54,190 nucleotides of DNA from Vulcaniibacterium gelatinicum (GTDB lineage Bacteria; Pseudomonadota; Gammaproteobacteria; Xanthomonadales; Xanthomonadaceae), in contig NZ_VNKO01000019.1 in NCBI RefSeq assembly GCF_008033445.1, positions 1-54,190 on the forward strand. Reading direction: 5' to 3'. The notes below the pieces were generated by a model. It saw nothing but the letters and a program-made list of their open reading frames with translations, ran no database searches and was not told where the DNA came from. Below, piece by piece: positions 7,806 to 17,981 of this stretch. The first letter of the stretch is position 1. The number at the start of each line of letters is the position of its first letter. Position numbers and translations under genes: made by a program.

Positions 7806-8477
7806 ATGTCCGACCCCGTTCCCGTCCTCACCATCGATGGCCCATCCGGTTCCGGCAAGGGCACGGTCAGCCGCCTTGTGGCCCGTCGGCTCGGCTGGCA
7901 TTACCTCGATTCCGGCGCGCTGTACCGGGCGGTGGGGCTGGCGGCGGGCTGGGCTGGCCTGGACCTGTCCGACCCCTCGGCCCTGGTCCGCTGCGCCTTC
8001 GACACCGAGGTGCGGTTCGACGAGACGGCGGGGGAGGAGCCGCGGGTGATCGTCAACGGCGTGGACGCCACCGACGAGCTGCGCACCGAGACGGCCGGAG
8101 CGGCGGCCTCGGCGATCGCGGCCATTCCCGAGGTCCGGGCCGCCCTCCGGGATCGGCAGCGGGCGTTCCGCCGCCCTCCGGGGCTGGTCGCGGACGGTCG
8201 CGACATGGGGACGGTGATCTTCCCCGACGCCCCGTACAAGGTGTTCCTGACCGCAAGCCCCGAGGAACGCGCGCAAAGGCGCTATAAACAGTTGAAGGAA
8301 AAAGGGGTTTCGGTTACATTGGACAGTCTGCTGCGCGAGATCCTCGCCCGCGATGCCCGCGATGCGAGCCGCACGGTGGCGCCCTTGCGGCCGGCTCCCG
8401 ACGCCATCTGCATTGACACCACCGGGCTTGCCGTCGAGGCAGTCGTCGAACGCGTGCTGGCACTGGTCGCACGGTAA
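7806..8477 (+). CDS. cmk: Cytidylate kinase
   Basis: A 223-residue cytosolic kinase that phosphorylates CMP and dCMP with ATP. The P-loop GPSGSGKGT is at residues 12-20. The CMP-binding segments ([25 protein letters not shown]) and lid ([13 protein letters not shown]) are present. An in-frame TTG 72 bases upstream would add a non-homologous tail, so the ATG at 7806 is preferred. Followed by rpsA, the classical cmk-rpsA-ihfB order. Confidence 0.96.
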   Translation: MSDPVPVLTIDGPSGSGKGTVSRLVARRLGWHYLDSGALYRAVGLAAGWAGLDLSDPSALVRCAFDTEVRFDETAGEEPRVIVNGVDATDELRTETAGAAASAIAAIPEVRAALRDRQRAFRRPPGLVADGRDMGTVIFPDAPYKVFLTASPEERAQRRYKQLKEKGVSVTLDSLLREILARDARDASRTVAPLRPAPDAICIDTTGLAVEAVVERVLALVAR

Positions 8478-8679
8478 CCGCCCGCGGTCGCCGCGCCGGC
8501 TCCGTCCGCACGCCGGGCGCCGATCCTGCACAGCGGAAGGTCCCGCCGCATCCCGCGGCGGGTGGCATCCACTCCGCACATGGCGCTGGCCGGCAGGGCC
8601 GCAACGCCACTACCCGAGGTGGGCCGGAGGTTCCGCGACAGCCGCGGCCGCCGGCCTGTGTATCCACCAGAGAACTTTC

Positions 8680-10374
8680 ATGACCGCAACGACCGAATCC
8701 TTCGCCGAACTCTTCGAGAAGAGCCAGGCCAACCTCGCCAAGCTCAAGCCGGGCGCCATCGTCACCGGCACCGTCGTGGACATCCGCAACGACGTGGTGG
8801 TGATCAACGCCGGCCTGAAGTCCGAAGGCATCGTGCCGATCGAGCAGTTCCGCAACGACTCCGGCGAGATCGAAGTGCGCGTGGGGGACGAGGTCAAGGT
8901 CGCGCTCGACTCGCTCGAGAACGGCTTCGGCGAGACCGTCCTGTCGCGCGAGAAGGCCAAGCGCGCGATGGTGTGGGACGAGCTCGAGAAGGCGCTCGAG
9001 AACAACGAGACCATCACCGGCCGCATCAGCGGCAAGGTCAAGGGCGGTTTCACCGTGGACATCAAGGATGTCCGCGCGTTCCTGCCCGGCTCGCTGGTGG
9101 ACGTGCGCCCGGTGCGCGACCCGGTCTACCTCGAGGGCAAGGAGCTGGAGTTCAAGCTCATCAAGCTCGACCGCAAGCGCAACAACGTGGTCGTCTCCCG
9201 CCGCGCGGTGGTCGAGAGCGAGCACTCCGAGGAGCGCGAGGCGCTCATGGAGAAGCTGGTCGAGGGCGCCAAGCTCAAGGGTGTGGTCAAGAACCTCACC
9301 GACTACGGCGCGTTCGTGGACCTCGGCGGCATCGACGGCCTGCTGCACATCACCGACATGGCGTGGAAGCGCGTGCGCCATCCGTCCGAGGTGGTGGAAG
9401 TCGGCCAGGAACTCGAGGTGCGCGTGCTCAAGTACGACCGCGAGCGCAACCGCGTCAGCCTCGGCCTGAAGCAGCTGGGCGAGGATCCGTGGGACAACAT
9501 CGCGCGCCGCTACCCGTCCGGCACCCGCGTGTTCGGCAAGGTCAGCAACGTCACCGACTACGGCGCGTTCGTCGAGATCGAGCCGGGCGTCGAGGGCCTG
9601 GTCCACGTGTCCGAGATGGACTGGACCAACAAGAACGTCAACCCGTCCAAGGTCGTGCAGGTCGGCGACGAGGTCGAGGTCATGGTGCTCGACGTGGACG
9701 AGGAGCGCCGCCGCATCTCGCTGGGCATGAAGCAGTGCACCCAGAACCCGTGGGAGACCTTCGCCGCCAACCACAAGAAGGGCGACAAGGTCTCGGGTCA
9801 GGTCAAGTCCATCACCGATTTCGGCATCTTCATCGGCCTGGACGGCGGCATCGACGGCCTGATCCACCTGTCCGACATCAGCTGGAACACCACCGGCGAG
9901 GACGTGGTCCGCAACTTCAAGAAGGGCGACACGGTCGAGGCCGTGGTGCTCGCCGTGGACCCCGAGCGCGAGCGCATCAGCCTGGGCATCAAGCAGCTCG
10001 AGCAGGATCCGTTCGGCCAGTACATGGCCGCGCATCCGAAGGGCAGCAAGGTCAAGGGCAAGGTCAAGGAAGTGGACGCCAAGGGCGCGGTCATCGACCT
10101 GGGCGACGGCATCGAGGGCTACGTGTCCGTGCGCGACATCTCGCACGAGCGCGTGGAGGATGCCAGCCAGGCGCTGAAGGTCGGCCAGGAGATCGAGGCC
10201 AAGTTCATCGGCATGGACCGCAAGGGCCGCACCCTGCAGCTGTCCATCAAGGCCAAGGACGAGGCCGAGACCGCCGAGGCGCTGGCCGAGTACAACAAGG
10301 CCGCTGCTGACGCCGCTAGCGGGACCACCAAGCTGGGTGCGCTGCTGCGCGAGCAGCTGGGCAAGAACGAGTAA
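8680..10374 (+). CDS. rpsA: 30S ribosomal protein S1
   Basis: A 564-residue protein with six successive S1/OB-fold RNA-binding repeats. The repeats start about residues 25, 110, 195, 280, 367 and 454 and are recognisable by segments such as [25 protein letters not shown]. It binds mRNA leaders and helps initiation on structured messages. The start [15 protein letters not shown] is the normal family N-terminus, 327 bases inside a longer open frame. In E. coli the gene is autoregulated through its leader. The 200-base leader here is GC-rich and holds one hairpin (CCCGCCGC/GCGGCGGG near 8541-8561). Confidence 0.98.
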   Translation: MTATTESFAELFEKSQANLAKLKPGAIVTGTVVDIRNDVVVINAGLKSEGIVPIEQFRNDSGEIEVRVGDEVKVALDSLENGFGETVLSREKAKRAMVWDELEKALENNETITGRISGKVKGGFTVDIKDVRAFLPGSLVDVRPVRDPVYLEGKELEFKLIKLDRKRNNVVVSRRAVVESEHSEEREALMEKLVEGAKLKGVVKNLTDYGAFVDLGGIDGLLHITDMAWKRVRHPSEVVEVGQELEVRVLKYDRERNRVSLGLKQLGEDPWDNIARRYPSGTRVFGKVSNVTDYGAFVEIEPGVEGLVHVSEMDWTNKNVNPSKVVQVGDEVEVMVLDVDEERRRISLGMKQCTQNPWETFAANHKKGDKVSGQVKSITDFGIFIGLDGGIDGLIHLSDISWNTTGEDVVRNFKKGDTVEAVVLAVDPERERISLGIKQLEQDPFGQYMAAHPKGSKVKGKVKEVDAKGAVIDLGDGIEGYVSVRDISHERVEDASQALKVGQEIEAKFIGMDRKGRTLQLSIKAKDEAETAEALAEYNKAAADAASGTTKLGALLREQLGKNE

Positions 10375-10385
10375 GGCAATACCTG

Positions 10386-10414
10386 CGGCGGCCCGGCCAC
10401 GTGCCGGGCCGCCG
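10386..10414 (+). other. 12-bp GC-rich hairpin between rpsA and ihfB
   Basis: CGGCGGCCCGGC (10386-10397) pairs perfectly with 10403-10414 around the 5-base loop CACGT, 11 bases after the rpsA stop. No U-tract follows, so it is more likely an mRNA 3'-stabilising or attenuating structure than a full terminator. It would allow rpsA and ihfB levels to differ. Confidence 0.6.
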
Positions 10415-10468
10415 TGTCGAGGCCGCGCAGCCATGCGCAATCCCGCCACCACCGTCCTGCGAACGACG

Positions 10469-10771
10469 ATGACCAAGTCGGAACTGATCGAGATCCTCGC
10501 GAGCCGTCAGTCCCACCTGAAGGCCGAGGACGTGGATCTGGCGGTGAAGGCGCTGCTGGAGATGATGGGCGCCTCGCTCTCGTCCGGAGAGCGCATCGAG
10601 ATCCGCGGTTTCGGCAGCTTCTCGCTGCACTACCGTCCGCCCCGCCTGGGCCGCAATCCCAAGACCGGCGACGCCGTCGCGCTGCCGGGCAAGCATGTCC
10701 CCCACTTCAAGCCCGGCAAGGAGCTGCGCGAGCGCGTCAGCGGGGTGATGCCGGCCGAAACGGAAGGGTGA
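10469..10771 (+). CDS. ihfB: Integration host factor subunit beta
   Basis: A 100-residue HU/IHF-family DNA-bending protein. It starts [23 protein letters not shown], and the DNA-binding arm holds [24 protein letters not shown] with the intercalating Pro in the expected place. It pairs with IhfA (not in this window). An in-frame ATG at 10433 would add 12 residues without family support. No strong ribosome site precedes either start. Confidence 0.96.
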   Translation: MTKSELIEILASRQSHLKAEDVDLAVKALLEMMGASLSSGERIEIRGFGSFSLHYRPPRLGRNPKTGDAVALPGKHVPHFKPGKELRERVSGVMPAETEG

Positions 10772-10827
10772 ACCGGGCGCCGCCTCTGGGCTAAGCTGTC
10801 GGCTTTCCGACCGACCAGCGACGCCCG

Positions 10828-11097
10828 ATGCGCCTGATCCGGATCCTGATCGCGCTGGCCTGTCTTGCGGCCGGCATCATCGTGGGCGCGCTCAACACCC
10901 AGAGCGTGTGGCTCGACCTCGGCTTCACCCGGCTCCATTCCTCGCTCGGTGTGACCGTGCTGGCGGCACTGCTTGCCGGCGTGCTGGTCGGCGGCCTGTC
11001 GGTCGCGGCCGGCGTGGTGCTGCCGCTGCGGCGCCGGATCCGTCAGCTGGAAGCGGGACGCGTCACGTCCGTACCTCCCGACCAGGCCGGAACCTGA
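10828..11097 (+). CDS. lapA: Lipopolysaccharide assembly protein A
   Basis: An 89-residue inner-membrane protein (DUF1049). It has two hydrophobic helices (about residues 4-22 and 40-64) and a basic cytoplasmic tail (LRRRIRQLEAG). LapA works with LapB, encoded three bases downstream, to control LpxC turnover through FtsH and so LPS amount. The gene order ihfB-lapA-lapB is conserved in gammaproteobacteria. Confidence 0.92.
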   Translation: MRLIRILIALACLAAGIIVGALNTQSVWLDLGFTRLHSSLGVTVLAALLAGVLVGGLSVAAGVVLPLRRRIRQLEAGRVTSVPPDQAGT

Positions 11098-11100
11098 CGT

Positions 11101-12282
11101 ATGGCGTTGGCTTTCATCAGCGAGTGGTTCTGGTTCTTCCTGCTGCTGCCGCTGGCGGCTCTCACCGGCTGGGTGATCGGCCGGCGCGGCGGCGAGCGGC
11201 ATAGCCAGGGGCGCGTCAGCCGGCTGTCCACCACCTACTTCCGCGGCCTGAACTACCTGCTCAACGAGCAGCCGGACAAGGCCATCGAGCTGTTCCTGCA
11301 CATTGCCGAGCTCGACAAGGACACTTTCGAGACCCAGGTCGCGATCGGCCACCTGTTCCGCCGCCGCGGCGAGGTGGACCGCGCCATCCGCCTGCACCAG
11401 GCCCTGGCCCAGCGCCCGGGCCTGAGCGACCAGCAGAAGGTGCAGGCGCTGCTCGCGCTGGGCGAGGACTACATGCGCTCGGGGCTGCTCGACCGCGCCG
11501 AGACGGTGTTCAGCGACCTGGTGCAGCTCGAGCGCGCCCCGCAGGCGCTCAGGCACCTGATCAACATCTACCAGGCCGAACGCGACTGGGAGAAGGCGAT
11601 CGAGAACGCACGCCGCTACGAGAGCATCACCGGCGAGCCGATGGGCCGGTTGATCGCCCAGTTCGAATGCGAACTGGCCGACCGTCATCGGGCTGCGGGG
11701 GACGTCGAGGTCGCGCGTGCGGCGGTGGCGCGTGCGTACGAGGCCGATGCGAACTCGGTGCGGGCCGGCATCCTCGAAGGCCGGATCGAGCTGGACGCGG
11801 GCAACGACGCGGCCGCGATCCGTGCTTTCGAACGAGTGGCCCGGCACGATCCCGATTACCTGCCCGAGGTGATGCCCGCGCTGCTGTCATGCTACGAGCG
11901 CACTGGCGACCGGCCGGGCGCGCGGCGTTTCCTCGCCGAGATGATCGAGCACTACCGCGGCGTCTCGCCGGTGCTGGCACTGGCGCGCATGATCGAGGCG
12001 GATGAAGGAGTGGCCGCGGCCCGTGCCTGGCTCGCGCAGCAGTTGAAGGACCGGCCATCCGTGCGTGGGGAGGCGGCGCTGATCGACCTCACCCTTGCCG
12101 AGGGGGGGGATCCGATCGCGACCCTGCAGGATCTGAAACACATCACCGACCAGCTGCTGGTGCGCAATCCAAGCTACCGTTGCAACCGCTGCGGCTTCGG
12201 CGCGCGTGCACACCACTGGCAGTGCCCGAGCTGCAAGGAGTGGGGCTCGGTCAAGCCGCTGCTCAATTACGCGGTGGCCTGA
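11101..12282 (+). CDS. lapB: Lipopolysaccharide assembly protein B (YciM)
   Basis: A 393-residue protein with an N-terminal membrane helix (about residues 7-25), a series of TPR repeats through about residue 350 and a C-terminal rubredoxin-like metal knuckle. The knuckle cysteines are at 361, 364, 375 and 378 (CNRCGFGA, CPSCKEWG). LapB presents LpxC to FtsH for degradation and couples LPS synthesis to transport. The complete metal site and normal length indicate an intact gene. It is three bases behind lapA and one base ahead of a polysaccharide gene. Confidence 0.96.
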   Translation: MALAFISEWFWFFLLLPLAALTGWVIGRRGGERHSQGRVSRLSTTYFRGLNYLLNEQPDKAIELFLHIAELDKDTFETQVAIGHLFRRRGEVDRAIRLHQALAQRPGLSDQQKVQALLALGEDYMRSGLLDRAETVFSDLVQLERAPQALRHLINIYQAERDWEKAIENARRYESITGEPMGRLIAQFECELADRHRAAGDVEVARAAVARAYEADANSVRAGILEGRIELDAGNDAAAIRAFERVARHDPDYLPEVMPALLSCYERTGDRPGARRFLAEMIEHYRGVSPVLALARMIEADEGVAAARAWLAQQLKDRPSVRGEAALIDLTLAEGGDPIATLQDLKHITDQLLVRNPSYRCNRCGFGARAHHWQCPSCKEWGSVKPLLNYAVA

Positions 12283-12283
12283 C

Positions 12284-13279
12284 ATGCTCGGCTGGCTGAT
12301 CCTGTATGCCGTGCTGAGCGCGGGGGGGGCGTGGACGGCGCGTCGCTATGCCTTGCGTCGGCACTTGGTGGATCAGCCCGGCGAGCGCCGCAGCCATGCC
12401 GTGCCCACCCCCCGCGGCGGCGGGTTCGGGATCGTGCTGGCGATGACGGTTGCCTGCCTGTGGTGGTGGCCGCAGGCGGGAGAGCAGGCGCTCCATGTTC
12501 TGGCGGTGCTGGGCGGGTTGCTGCTCGTCGCCGGTGTCGGCCTGGCAGACGATCATCGCCCCCTGTCGCCGTGGTTCCGGTTGTTGGTGCATGCGGTCGC
12601 GGCAATGGTTCTGGCGGCTGGGTTGTGGCGGATCGGGGCTCCCTGGTGGCTGGCTGCCCTCGGATTCGCGCTCGCGGTGATCCTGGTCAACGTCTGGAAC
12701 TTCATGGACGGCATCAACGGACTGGCGGCCTCGCAGGCGGCGCTGGTCGCGATGGCGCTGGCTGTAGTGGGCGAAGGCATCGTTGCCGTGCTGGGGCTTG
12801 CCTTGCTCGGGGCGGCGCTGGGCTTTCTGCCGTTCAACTTTCCCGCGGCGCGCGTGTTCCTGGGCGACGTCGGCAGCGGGGCGCTCGGCTTCGTGGTGGC
12901 TGCCCTGATCGTGACGACACTCAAGGATCACCCCGGGACGATTCCGCTGTGGGCCTTGCCCGTGTCGGCTTTCCTGCTCGACGCCGGCCTCACCCTGCTG
13001 GGCCGGCTCCGTCGTGGCGAGCGCTGGTGGGAGCCGCACACGCGGCACGCGTACCAGGCCTGGGCGCGGCGGGCCGGGCACGTCCGCGTGACCCTGGCCT
13101 ACGGCGCATGGACGCTGGCGGCGATCGGCCTGATGCGTCCGCTCGGGGATCTGCCAGCGCCGTTAACGGTGTGTGCCGTCGCGGCGTGGTATATGACGGG
13201 GATTGCCGTCTGGTTCCTGCTGCAGCGTCGCGTGCCCGCCACATCGAAGGAGACTCAAGGATGGCCACCCAGCGGTTGA
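12284..13279 (+). CDS. Undecaprenyl-phosphate sugar-1-phosphate transferase (MraY/WecA family)
   Basis: A 331-residue polytopic membrane protein with about ten hydrophobic helices. It carries the family's catalytic motifs: GLADDHRP (the paired Asp), NVWNFMDGINGLA (the N-x-x-N-x-x-D-G-x-x-G-L-x motif) and FLGDVGSGALGF. Such enzymes load a sugar-1-phosphate onto undecaprenyl phosphate to begin O-antigen or capsule synthesis. WecA-like use of GlcNAc or another HexNAc is likely but not proven. It starts right after lapB and its 3' end overlaps the next gene by 19 bases. Confidence 0.88.
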   Translation: MLGWLILYAVLSAGGAWTARRYALRRHLVDQPGERRSHAVPTPRGGGFGIVLAMTVACLWWWPQAGEQALHVLAVLGGLLLVAGVGLADDHRPLSPWFRLLVHAVAAMVLAAGLWRIGAPWWLAALGFALAVILVNVWNFMDGINGLAASQAALVAMALAVVGEGIVAVLGLALLGAALGFLPFNFPAARVFLGDVGSGALGFVVAALIVTTLKDHPGTIPLWALPVSAFLLDAGLTLLGRLRRGERWWEPHTRHAYQAWARRAGHVRVTLAYGAWTLAAIGLMRPLGDLPAPLTVCAVAAWYMTGIAVWFLLQRRVPATSKETQGWPPSG

Positions 13280-15168
13280 ACTGGATGTCACGACTCCCGC
13301 GCATGGCAGTGGTCGTGCACGATCTGGCCATGGTGTGGCTGTGCTGGCATGGCTTGCACTACTTCCGTTACGCCATGCAGGGAGGAGTGTCGGACATCCC
13401 CTGGTGGTCGGCGGAGGACGTGATCGTCCTGCTCGGGCAGGGCCTGGTGTTCTGGCAGGTGGGCCTGTACCGCGGCCTGTGGCGCTTCGCCAGCGTGCCG
13501 GATCTGTGGAATCTGGTGAAGGCCAGCGCCTTGGGGCTGGTCGTCATCGTGCTCGGCCTGTTCCTTTATGACCGGCTCGACCACGTCTCGCGCATGGTGC
13601 TGGTGCTCTATCCCTTCGCCGTGGTCGCGGCGCTAGGCACGCCGCGCCTGCTGTACCGGGTGTGGAAGGACAATGCCAGCGCGCGCAGCGACAAGGCGGC
13701 CTTGCGGGTGTTGATCCTGGGTGCAGGGCGTGCGGGCGAGGCGCTGGTGCGTGACCTGCGCCGGCTGGGCACGCACGTGCCGGTGGGGTTCCTCGACGAT
13801 GCCGCGCAATTGCGCGGCACCAAGGTCCAAGGCGTGCCGGTGCTCGGGCGGGTCAGCGATGTCGCCGAGATCGCGCGCGAGACGGCGGCGAAGCTGCTGG
13901 TGATCGCGATGCCGTCGGCCGATGCCGCGGCGATGCAGCGTGCCGTGGCGGCCTGCGAGCGCACCGGTCTGCCGTTCCGGATGGTGCCGCGGCTGCATGA
14001 CGTGCTCGAGGGGCGTTCGCTGCCGGGGGAGCTGAAGGAAGTCGCGATCGAGGATCTGCTCGGCCGCAAGCCGGTGCTCCCGGACTGGAAGGCGATCCGC
14101 GGCTGGCTGGGTGGGCGTTCGGTATTGCTGACCGGCGCCGGCGGCTCGATCGGCTCGGAGCTGTGCCGGCAGTGCGCGCGCCACGGCGCGCGGCGCATCG
14201 GCCTGGTCGAGATCGACGAGCTGGCGCTGGTGACGATCGAGGCCCAGTTGCGCCGGGACTTCCCCGACATCGAATGCGTGCCGGTCCTGGGTGACTGCGG
14301 CGATCCGGCCGTGATCGAACATGCCCTGCGGCTGACCGAGCCCGACGCCGTGTTCCATGCCGCGGCGTACAAGCAGGTGCCGGTGCTGGAGACGCAGTTG
14401 CGCGAGGCGGTGCGCAACAACGTGCTGGCCACGGCGACGGTGGCCCAGGCCTGCCGCGCGGCCAACGTGGGCACCTTCGTGCTGATCTCGACCGACAAGG
14501 CGGTGGATCCGGTCAACGTGCTCGGCGCCACCAAGCGCCTGGCCGAGATGGTGTGCCAGTCGCTCGCCGACCGCCGCTCGACCCGCTTCGTCACCGTGCG
14601 GTTCGGCAACGTGCTCGACTCGGCCGGCAGCGTGGTGCCGCTCTTCCGCGAGCAAATCCGCGCCGGCGGGCCGGTGACCGTCACCGATCCGGAGGTGACC
14701 CGCTACTTCATGACCATTCCGGAGGCCTGCCAGTTGATCCTGCAGGCGGCCGCGATCGGCTCGCACGAGGCGATCTACACCCTCGACATGGGCGAGCCGG
14801 TGCCGATCCGCCTGCTCGCCGAGCAGATGATCCGGCTCGCGGGCAAGCAGCCGGGGCGTGACATCGCCATCGTGTACACGGGTCTGCGCCCGGGCGAGAA
14901 GCTGCACGAGACCCTGTTCCACGCCGACGAAAGCTACCGCCCCACGTCGCATCCGAAGATCCTGCAGGCCGAGCCGCGCGCGGTCTCGCCGGAGCTCATC
15001 GCGCGCGCGCTGGAACAGTTGCGCGAGGCATGCGCGCGCTATGATTGCGAGGCGCTGTCGGCCTGCCTGCGCAGCACGGTGCCCGAGTTCGCCCCCGCGG
15101 CCGAGGCCCAGGACGCCGCGCCGGCCACCGTGGTCGCGTTCCCCGCCCGTCACGCCCGCAGGACCTGA
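13261..15168 (+). CDS. Membrane NDP-sugar epimerase/dehydratase (WbpM/CapD family)
   Basis: A 635-residue protein. Four N-terminal membrane helices (to about residue 125) are followed by a first nucleotide-binding fold ([17 protein letters not shown], about 148-164) and then the catalytic short-chain dehydrogenase domain ([16 protein letters not shown] from about 289). In the latter, [10 protein letters not shown] and GATKR supply the WbpM-type catalytic residues. Family members act as UDP-GlcNAc 4,6-dehydratases or epimerases in O-antigen and capsule pathways. AAGGAG precedes the ATG at 13261, inside the preceding gene, so translation is likely coupled. The much longer open frame running upstream is an artefact of high GC. 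Confidence 0.9.
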   Translation: MATQRLNWMSRLPRMAVVVHDLAMVWLCWHGLHYFRYAMQGGVSDIPWWSAEDVIVLLGQGLVFWQVGLYRGLWRFASVPDLWNLVKASALGLVVIVLGLFLYDRLDHVSRMVLVLYPFAVVAALGTPRLLYRVWKDNASARSDKAALRVLILGAGRAGEALVRDLRRLGTHVPVGFLDDAAQLRGTKVQGVPVLGRVSDVAEIARETAAKLLVIAMPSADAAAMQRAVAACERTGLPFRMVPRLHDVLEGRSLPGELKEVAIEDLLGRKPVLPDWKAIRGWLGGRSVLLTGAGGSIGSELCRQCARHGARRIGLVEIDELALVTIEAQLRRDFPDIECVPVLGDCGDPAVIEHALRLTEPDAVFHAAAYKQVPVLETQLREAVRNNVLATATVAQACRAANVGTFVLISTDKAVDPVNVLGATKRLAEMVCQSLADRRSTRFVTVRFGNVLDSAGSVVPLFREQIRAGGPVTVTDPEVTRYFMTIPEACQLILQAAAIGSHEAIYTLDMGEPVPIRLLAEQMIRLAGKQPGRDIAIVYTGLRPGEKLHETLFHADESYRPTSHPKILQAEPRAVSPELIARALEQLREACARYDCEALSACLRSTVPEFAPAAEAQDAAPATVVAFPARHARRT

Positions 15169-16073
15169 TGTCCGCCGCCTCCCGCATCCGCAAGGCAGTC
15201 TTCCCCGTCGCCGGCCTCGGCACCCGCTTCCTTCCGGCCACCAAGACGGTGCCGAAGGAGATGCTGCCGATCATCGACAAGCCGCTGATCCAGTATGCGG
15301 TGGACGAGGCGATCGAGGCCGGCTGCGACACCCTGGTGTTCATCACCAACCGCTACAAGCACGCGGTCGCCGACTACTTCGACAAGGCCTACGAGCTCGA
15401 GCAGAAGCTCGAACGCAGCGGCAAGCACGAGCAGCTCGAGCTGGTGCGCAACGTGCTGCCGGAGGGCGTGCGCGCGGTGTTCGTGACCCAGGCCGAGGCG
15501 CTGGGGCTGGGGCATGCGGTGCTGTGCGCCAGGGCGATCGTCGGCGACGAACCGTTCGCGGTGCTGCTGCCCGACGACCTGATCTGGAACCGCGGGCCCG
15601 GCGCGCTCAGGCAGATGGCCGAGGTCGCCGGGCGCACCGGCGCCAGCGTGGTCGCGGTGCAGGACGTGCCGCGCGAACAGACCGGCAGCTACGGCATCGT
15701 CGCCACGGAAGCGTTCAGTGGCCGCGAGGGCCGGGTCACCGCCATCGTCGAGAAGCCGCGGCCGGAGCAGGCCCCGAGCACGCTGGCGGTGGTGGGGCGT
15801 TACGTGCTCAGCCCGCGCATCTTCGACCTGCTGGAACGGCAGACGCCGGGGGCGGGCGGCGAGATCCAGTTGACCGACGCCATCGCCGCGCTGCTGCGCG
15901 AGGATCCGGTGCTGGCCTACCGTTTCCAGGGCACCCGCTTCGACTGCGGCACCCACCTGGGGCTGGTGGAAGCCACCATCCGCTATGCGCTCGACCACGA
16001 GAAGCTCAGCGATGCCGCGCGCAAGCTGATGCAGAACGCGCTCGACGAGCTCGGCGTGGTCGAGCTCGAGTAG
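15168..16073 (+). CDS. galU: UTP-glucose-1-phosphate uridylyltransferase
   Basis: A 301-residue enzyme making UDP-glucose from UTP and glucose-1-phosphate. The nucleotide-binding motif is [26 protein letters not shown] (shown here in two overlapping halves of the N-terminal 40 residues), and the sugar-phosphate site includes the [11 protein letters not shown] segment. The start codon overlaps the previous stop (TGATG). It supplies precursor to the two polysaccharide genes before it, which supports a surface-glycan operon. Confidence 0.96.
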   Translation: MSAASRIRKAVFPVAGLGTRFLPATKTVPKEMLPIIDKPLIQYAVDEAIEAGCDTLVFITNRYKHAVADYFDKAYELEQKLERSGKHEQLELVRNVLPEGVRAVFVTQAEALGLGHAVLCARAIVGDEPFAVLLPDDLIWNRGPGALRQMAEVAGRTGASVVAVQDVPREQTGSYGIVATEAFSGREGRVTAIVEKPRPEQAPSTLAVVGRYVLSPRIFDLLERQTPGAGGEIQLTDAIAALLREDPVLAYRFQGTRFDCGTHLGLVEATIRYALDHEKLSDAARKLMQNALDELGVVELE

Positions 16074-16076
16074 CGC

Positions 16077-16505
16077 TCAGCCGTAGCGCCACCAGGCAAC
16101 CGCGGCCCACAGCAGGCACAGCGCGCCGATCCCGAGCGCCGCGTTGCCGGCCAGTTCCACCCGCCGCGCCCAGGCGAGGGCGGGGGCATCGCGCAGCACG
16201 CGCACATCGCGCCAGGTCTTCCACTCGCGCGGCGGGAAACGCCCTTCGATCCGCGCGCTCAGCGCCAGCTTGCGCAGGTTGAGCCCGAGCGCGATCGCCG
16301 GCAGTGCCAGGCCCAGACCCAGGCCGGCCAGCAGGGTCCGCAGCCAGCGGCGCACGGTGTCGGGGTCGGTGCGCATCAGTTCGCCGGTCACCCGGTCCAG
16401 CCAGGCGTCCAGCTGCCACAGCAGCACGGCGCACAGCACGCACACGACCGCCAGCAGCGCGATGCTGCGGTTGCGATAGGCTTTGTCGGCGCGATGGATT
16501 TCCAT
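16077..16505 (-). CDS. Small membrane protein of unknown function
   Basis: A 142-residue protein with three hydrophobic segments: about residues 13-35, 60-78 and 118-138. A basic cytoplasmic stretch (RIEGRFPPREWKTWRDVRVLRD) lies between the second and third. I do not recognise a family. The ATG at 16505 has GGAG five bases before it, so the 20 extra upstream residues that remain in frame are probably not translated. It is convergent with galU (3 bases between stops) and divergent from the FAD oxidoreductase gene. Confidence 0.7.
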   Translation of the reverse strand: MEIHRADKAYRNRSIALLAVVCVLCAVLLWQLDAWLDRVTGELMRTDPDTVRRWLRTLLAGLGLGLALPAIALGLNLRKLALSARIEGRFPPREWKTWRDVRVLRDAPALAWARRVELAGNAALGIGALCLLWAAVAWWRYG

Positions 16506-16552
16506 GGGGGCTCCGTGGGATGCCGCGCCATCACACCCTGCAGGCGAGGCCG

Positions 16553-17875
16553 ATGTCCAGACCATCCGTCAGCTATTACGACGCAACCGTCCCCTTCCAG
16601 CCGTCGGCCCCGGCGAGCGGGGCGATCGAGGCCGAGGTGTGCATCGTGGGCGGCGGCTTCGCCGGACTCAACACCGCGCTGGGGCTGGTCGAGCGTGGCA
16701 TGCACGGGGTCGTGCTGCTGGAAGCGCAACATGTGGGCCACGGCGCGTCGGGGCGCAACGGCGGCTTCGTGTTCGGCGGCTTTTCGCGCGGAGAGGCGCA
16801 ACTGCTGCGCGAACTCGGGCCGGTGCGGGCGCGCCGGCTGTACCACGGCACGCTGGCGGCGGTGGAGAAGATCCGCGAGCGCATCGACCGCTACGCGATC
16901 GCCTGCGACCGGGTCGAGGCCGGCGTGCTCTGGGCCAACTGGTTCCGCGATCCGGAAGTGCTGCGCGCGCGGCAGCGGCTGCTGTCCGAGCATTACGGGG
17001 TGGAGTGGCTGTGGGTGCCGGCGGCGCAACTGCGCGAGCAGCTGCTGACCGAGCGCTATTCGGACGCGCTGTTCGAGCCGCAGGCGTTCCACTTCCATCC
17101 GCTCAAGTACGCGCAGGGGCTCGCGGCCGTGGCCCGCGCCCGCGGCGTGGCCCTGTACGAGGACTCGCCGGCGGTCGGGCTGGAACGCGCCGGCGCCGGC
17201 TGGCGCGTGCGCGCCCCGCAGGCCGAGGTGCGGGCGCGGCAGGTGGTGCTGGCCTGTGGCGGCTATCTCGCCGGCCTGCACCGCCGGGTGGACGCCGGGG
17301 TGCTGCCGATCGCCACCTACGTCATGGTCACCGAACCGCTCGGCGAACGCCTGCAGCACGCCATCCGCACCCGCGCGGCGGTGTACGACACCCGCTTCGC
17401 CTTCGATTACTACCGCGCGCTACCCGACACGCGCCTGCTGTGGGGCGGGCGGATCTCGATCCGCGACCGGGCCCCGGCCGACGTGCAGCGCCTGCTGCAG
17501 CGCGACCTGCTGCGGGTGTTCCCGCAATTGGCCGGCGTGCGCATCGAGCATGCCTGGTCCGGGCTGATGAGCTACGCCCGGCACGAGATGCCGCAATTGG
17601 GGCGGATCGGGGAAGGGCTGTGGCTGGCGCAGGCGTTCGGCGGCCACGGCGTGGCCCCGACCACCTTCGCCGGCGAACTGCTCGCGGCCGCGATCGCCGA
17701 GGGCGACGAGTCCTGGCGCGAGCTGTCCGATTACGGCCTGGTCTCGGCGCTCAAGCCGGCCGGCTACCTCGGCGCACAGCTGCGCTACTGGTGGCTGCAG
17801 GCCCGCGACGCCTGGAAGGACTGGAACGAGGGCCGGGGCGGGCAAGGCGTTTCAGCCACGGATTCGCGCGGATGA
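16553..17875 (+). CDS. FAD-dependent amine oxidoreductase (gamma-glutamylputrescine oxidase-like)
   Basis: A 440-residue DAO-family flavoprotein. The Rossmann motif VCIVGGGFAGLNTALGL begins at about residue 25 and GHGASGRNGGFVFGGFSRG follows, as in PuuB/OrdL-type oxidases. The C-terminal GLWLAQAFGGHGVAPTTFAGELLA segment contacts FAD. The family oxidises secondary amines such as gamma-glutamylputrescine or sarcosine; the actual substrate is unknown. The gene's last few codons and its stop lie inside a dispersed CACGGAT repeat (17855-17972), so the C-terminal SATDSRG tail is repeat-derived. GAGG lies just before the ATG. Confidence 0.85.
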   Translation: MSRPSVSYYDATVPFQPSAPASGAIEAEVCIVGGGFAGLNTALGLVERGMHGVVLLEAQHVGHGASGRNGGFVFGGFSRGEAQLLRELGPVRARRLYHGTLAAVEKIRERIDRYAIACDRVEAGVLWANWFRDPEVLRARQRLLSEHYGVEWLWVPAAQLREQLLTERYSDALFEPQAFHFHPLKYAQGLAAVARARGVALYEDSPAVGLERAGAGWRVRAPQAEVRARQVVLACGGYLAGLHRRVDAGVLPIATYVMVTEPLGERLQHAIRTRAAVYDTRFAFDYYRALPDTRLLWGGRISIRDRAPADVQRLLQRDLLRVFPQLAGVRIEHAWSGLMSYARHEMPQLGRIGEGLWLAQAFGGHGVAPTTFAGELLAAAIAEGDESWRELSDYGLVSALKPAGYLGAQLRYWWLQARDAWKDWNEGRGGQGVSATDSRG

Positions 17876-17972
17876 ACACGGATGGAAACGCCTGAGCAGG
17901 CGGAAGCATGCGCTTTCCGGAAGCGTTCCCGTCTTCAGTCCTGATCCGTGTCCATCCGTGCAGATCCGTGGC
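17855..17972. repeat. CACGGAT interrupted inverted repeat, copy 1
   Basis: The left arm has heptamers at 17857-17863, 17867-17873 and 17877-17883; the right arm has the complementary ATCCGTG at 17944, 17954 and 17964. Every heptamer is exactly 10 bases from the next. A 60-base spacer separates the arms. It lies between the convergent FAD oxidoreductase and fadA genes and includes the former's stop codon. Two other copies occur at 21595 and 33543. Confidence 0.85.
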
Positions 17973-17981
17973 CGGACCGCG

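Noticed and set aside
8314-10476. 720-codon open frame antisense to rpsA
   Set aside because: A high-GC shadow: His/Asp/Leu-rich low-complexity product, no family motif, and rpsA on the other strand is unambiguous. The same applies to most other long antisense frames here.
12331-13260. In-frame 310-codon extension upstream of the WbpM-like gene
   Set aside because: It overlaps the transferase gene completely, its translation is Arg/Gly/Ala noise, and a good ribosome site marks 13261.
12284-16073. A full exopolysaccharide biosynthesis cluster
   Set aside because: Only three glycan genes are present, without glycosyltransferases, flippase or polymerase, so no complete pathway is claimed.
17855-17972. 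CACGGAT arms as a CRISPR-like array
   Set aside because: Units are 7 bases with 3-base linkers and inverted arms; no spacers of CRISPR length and no cas genes.
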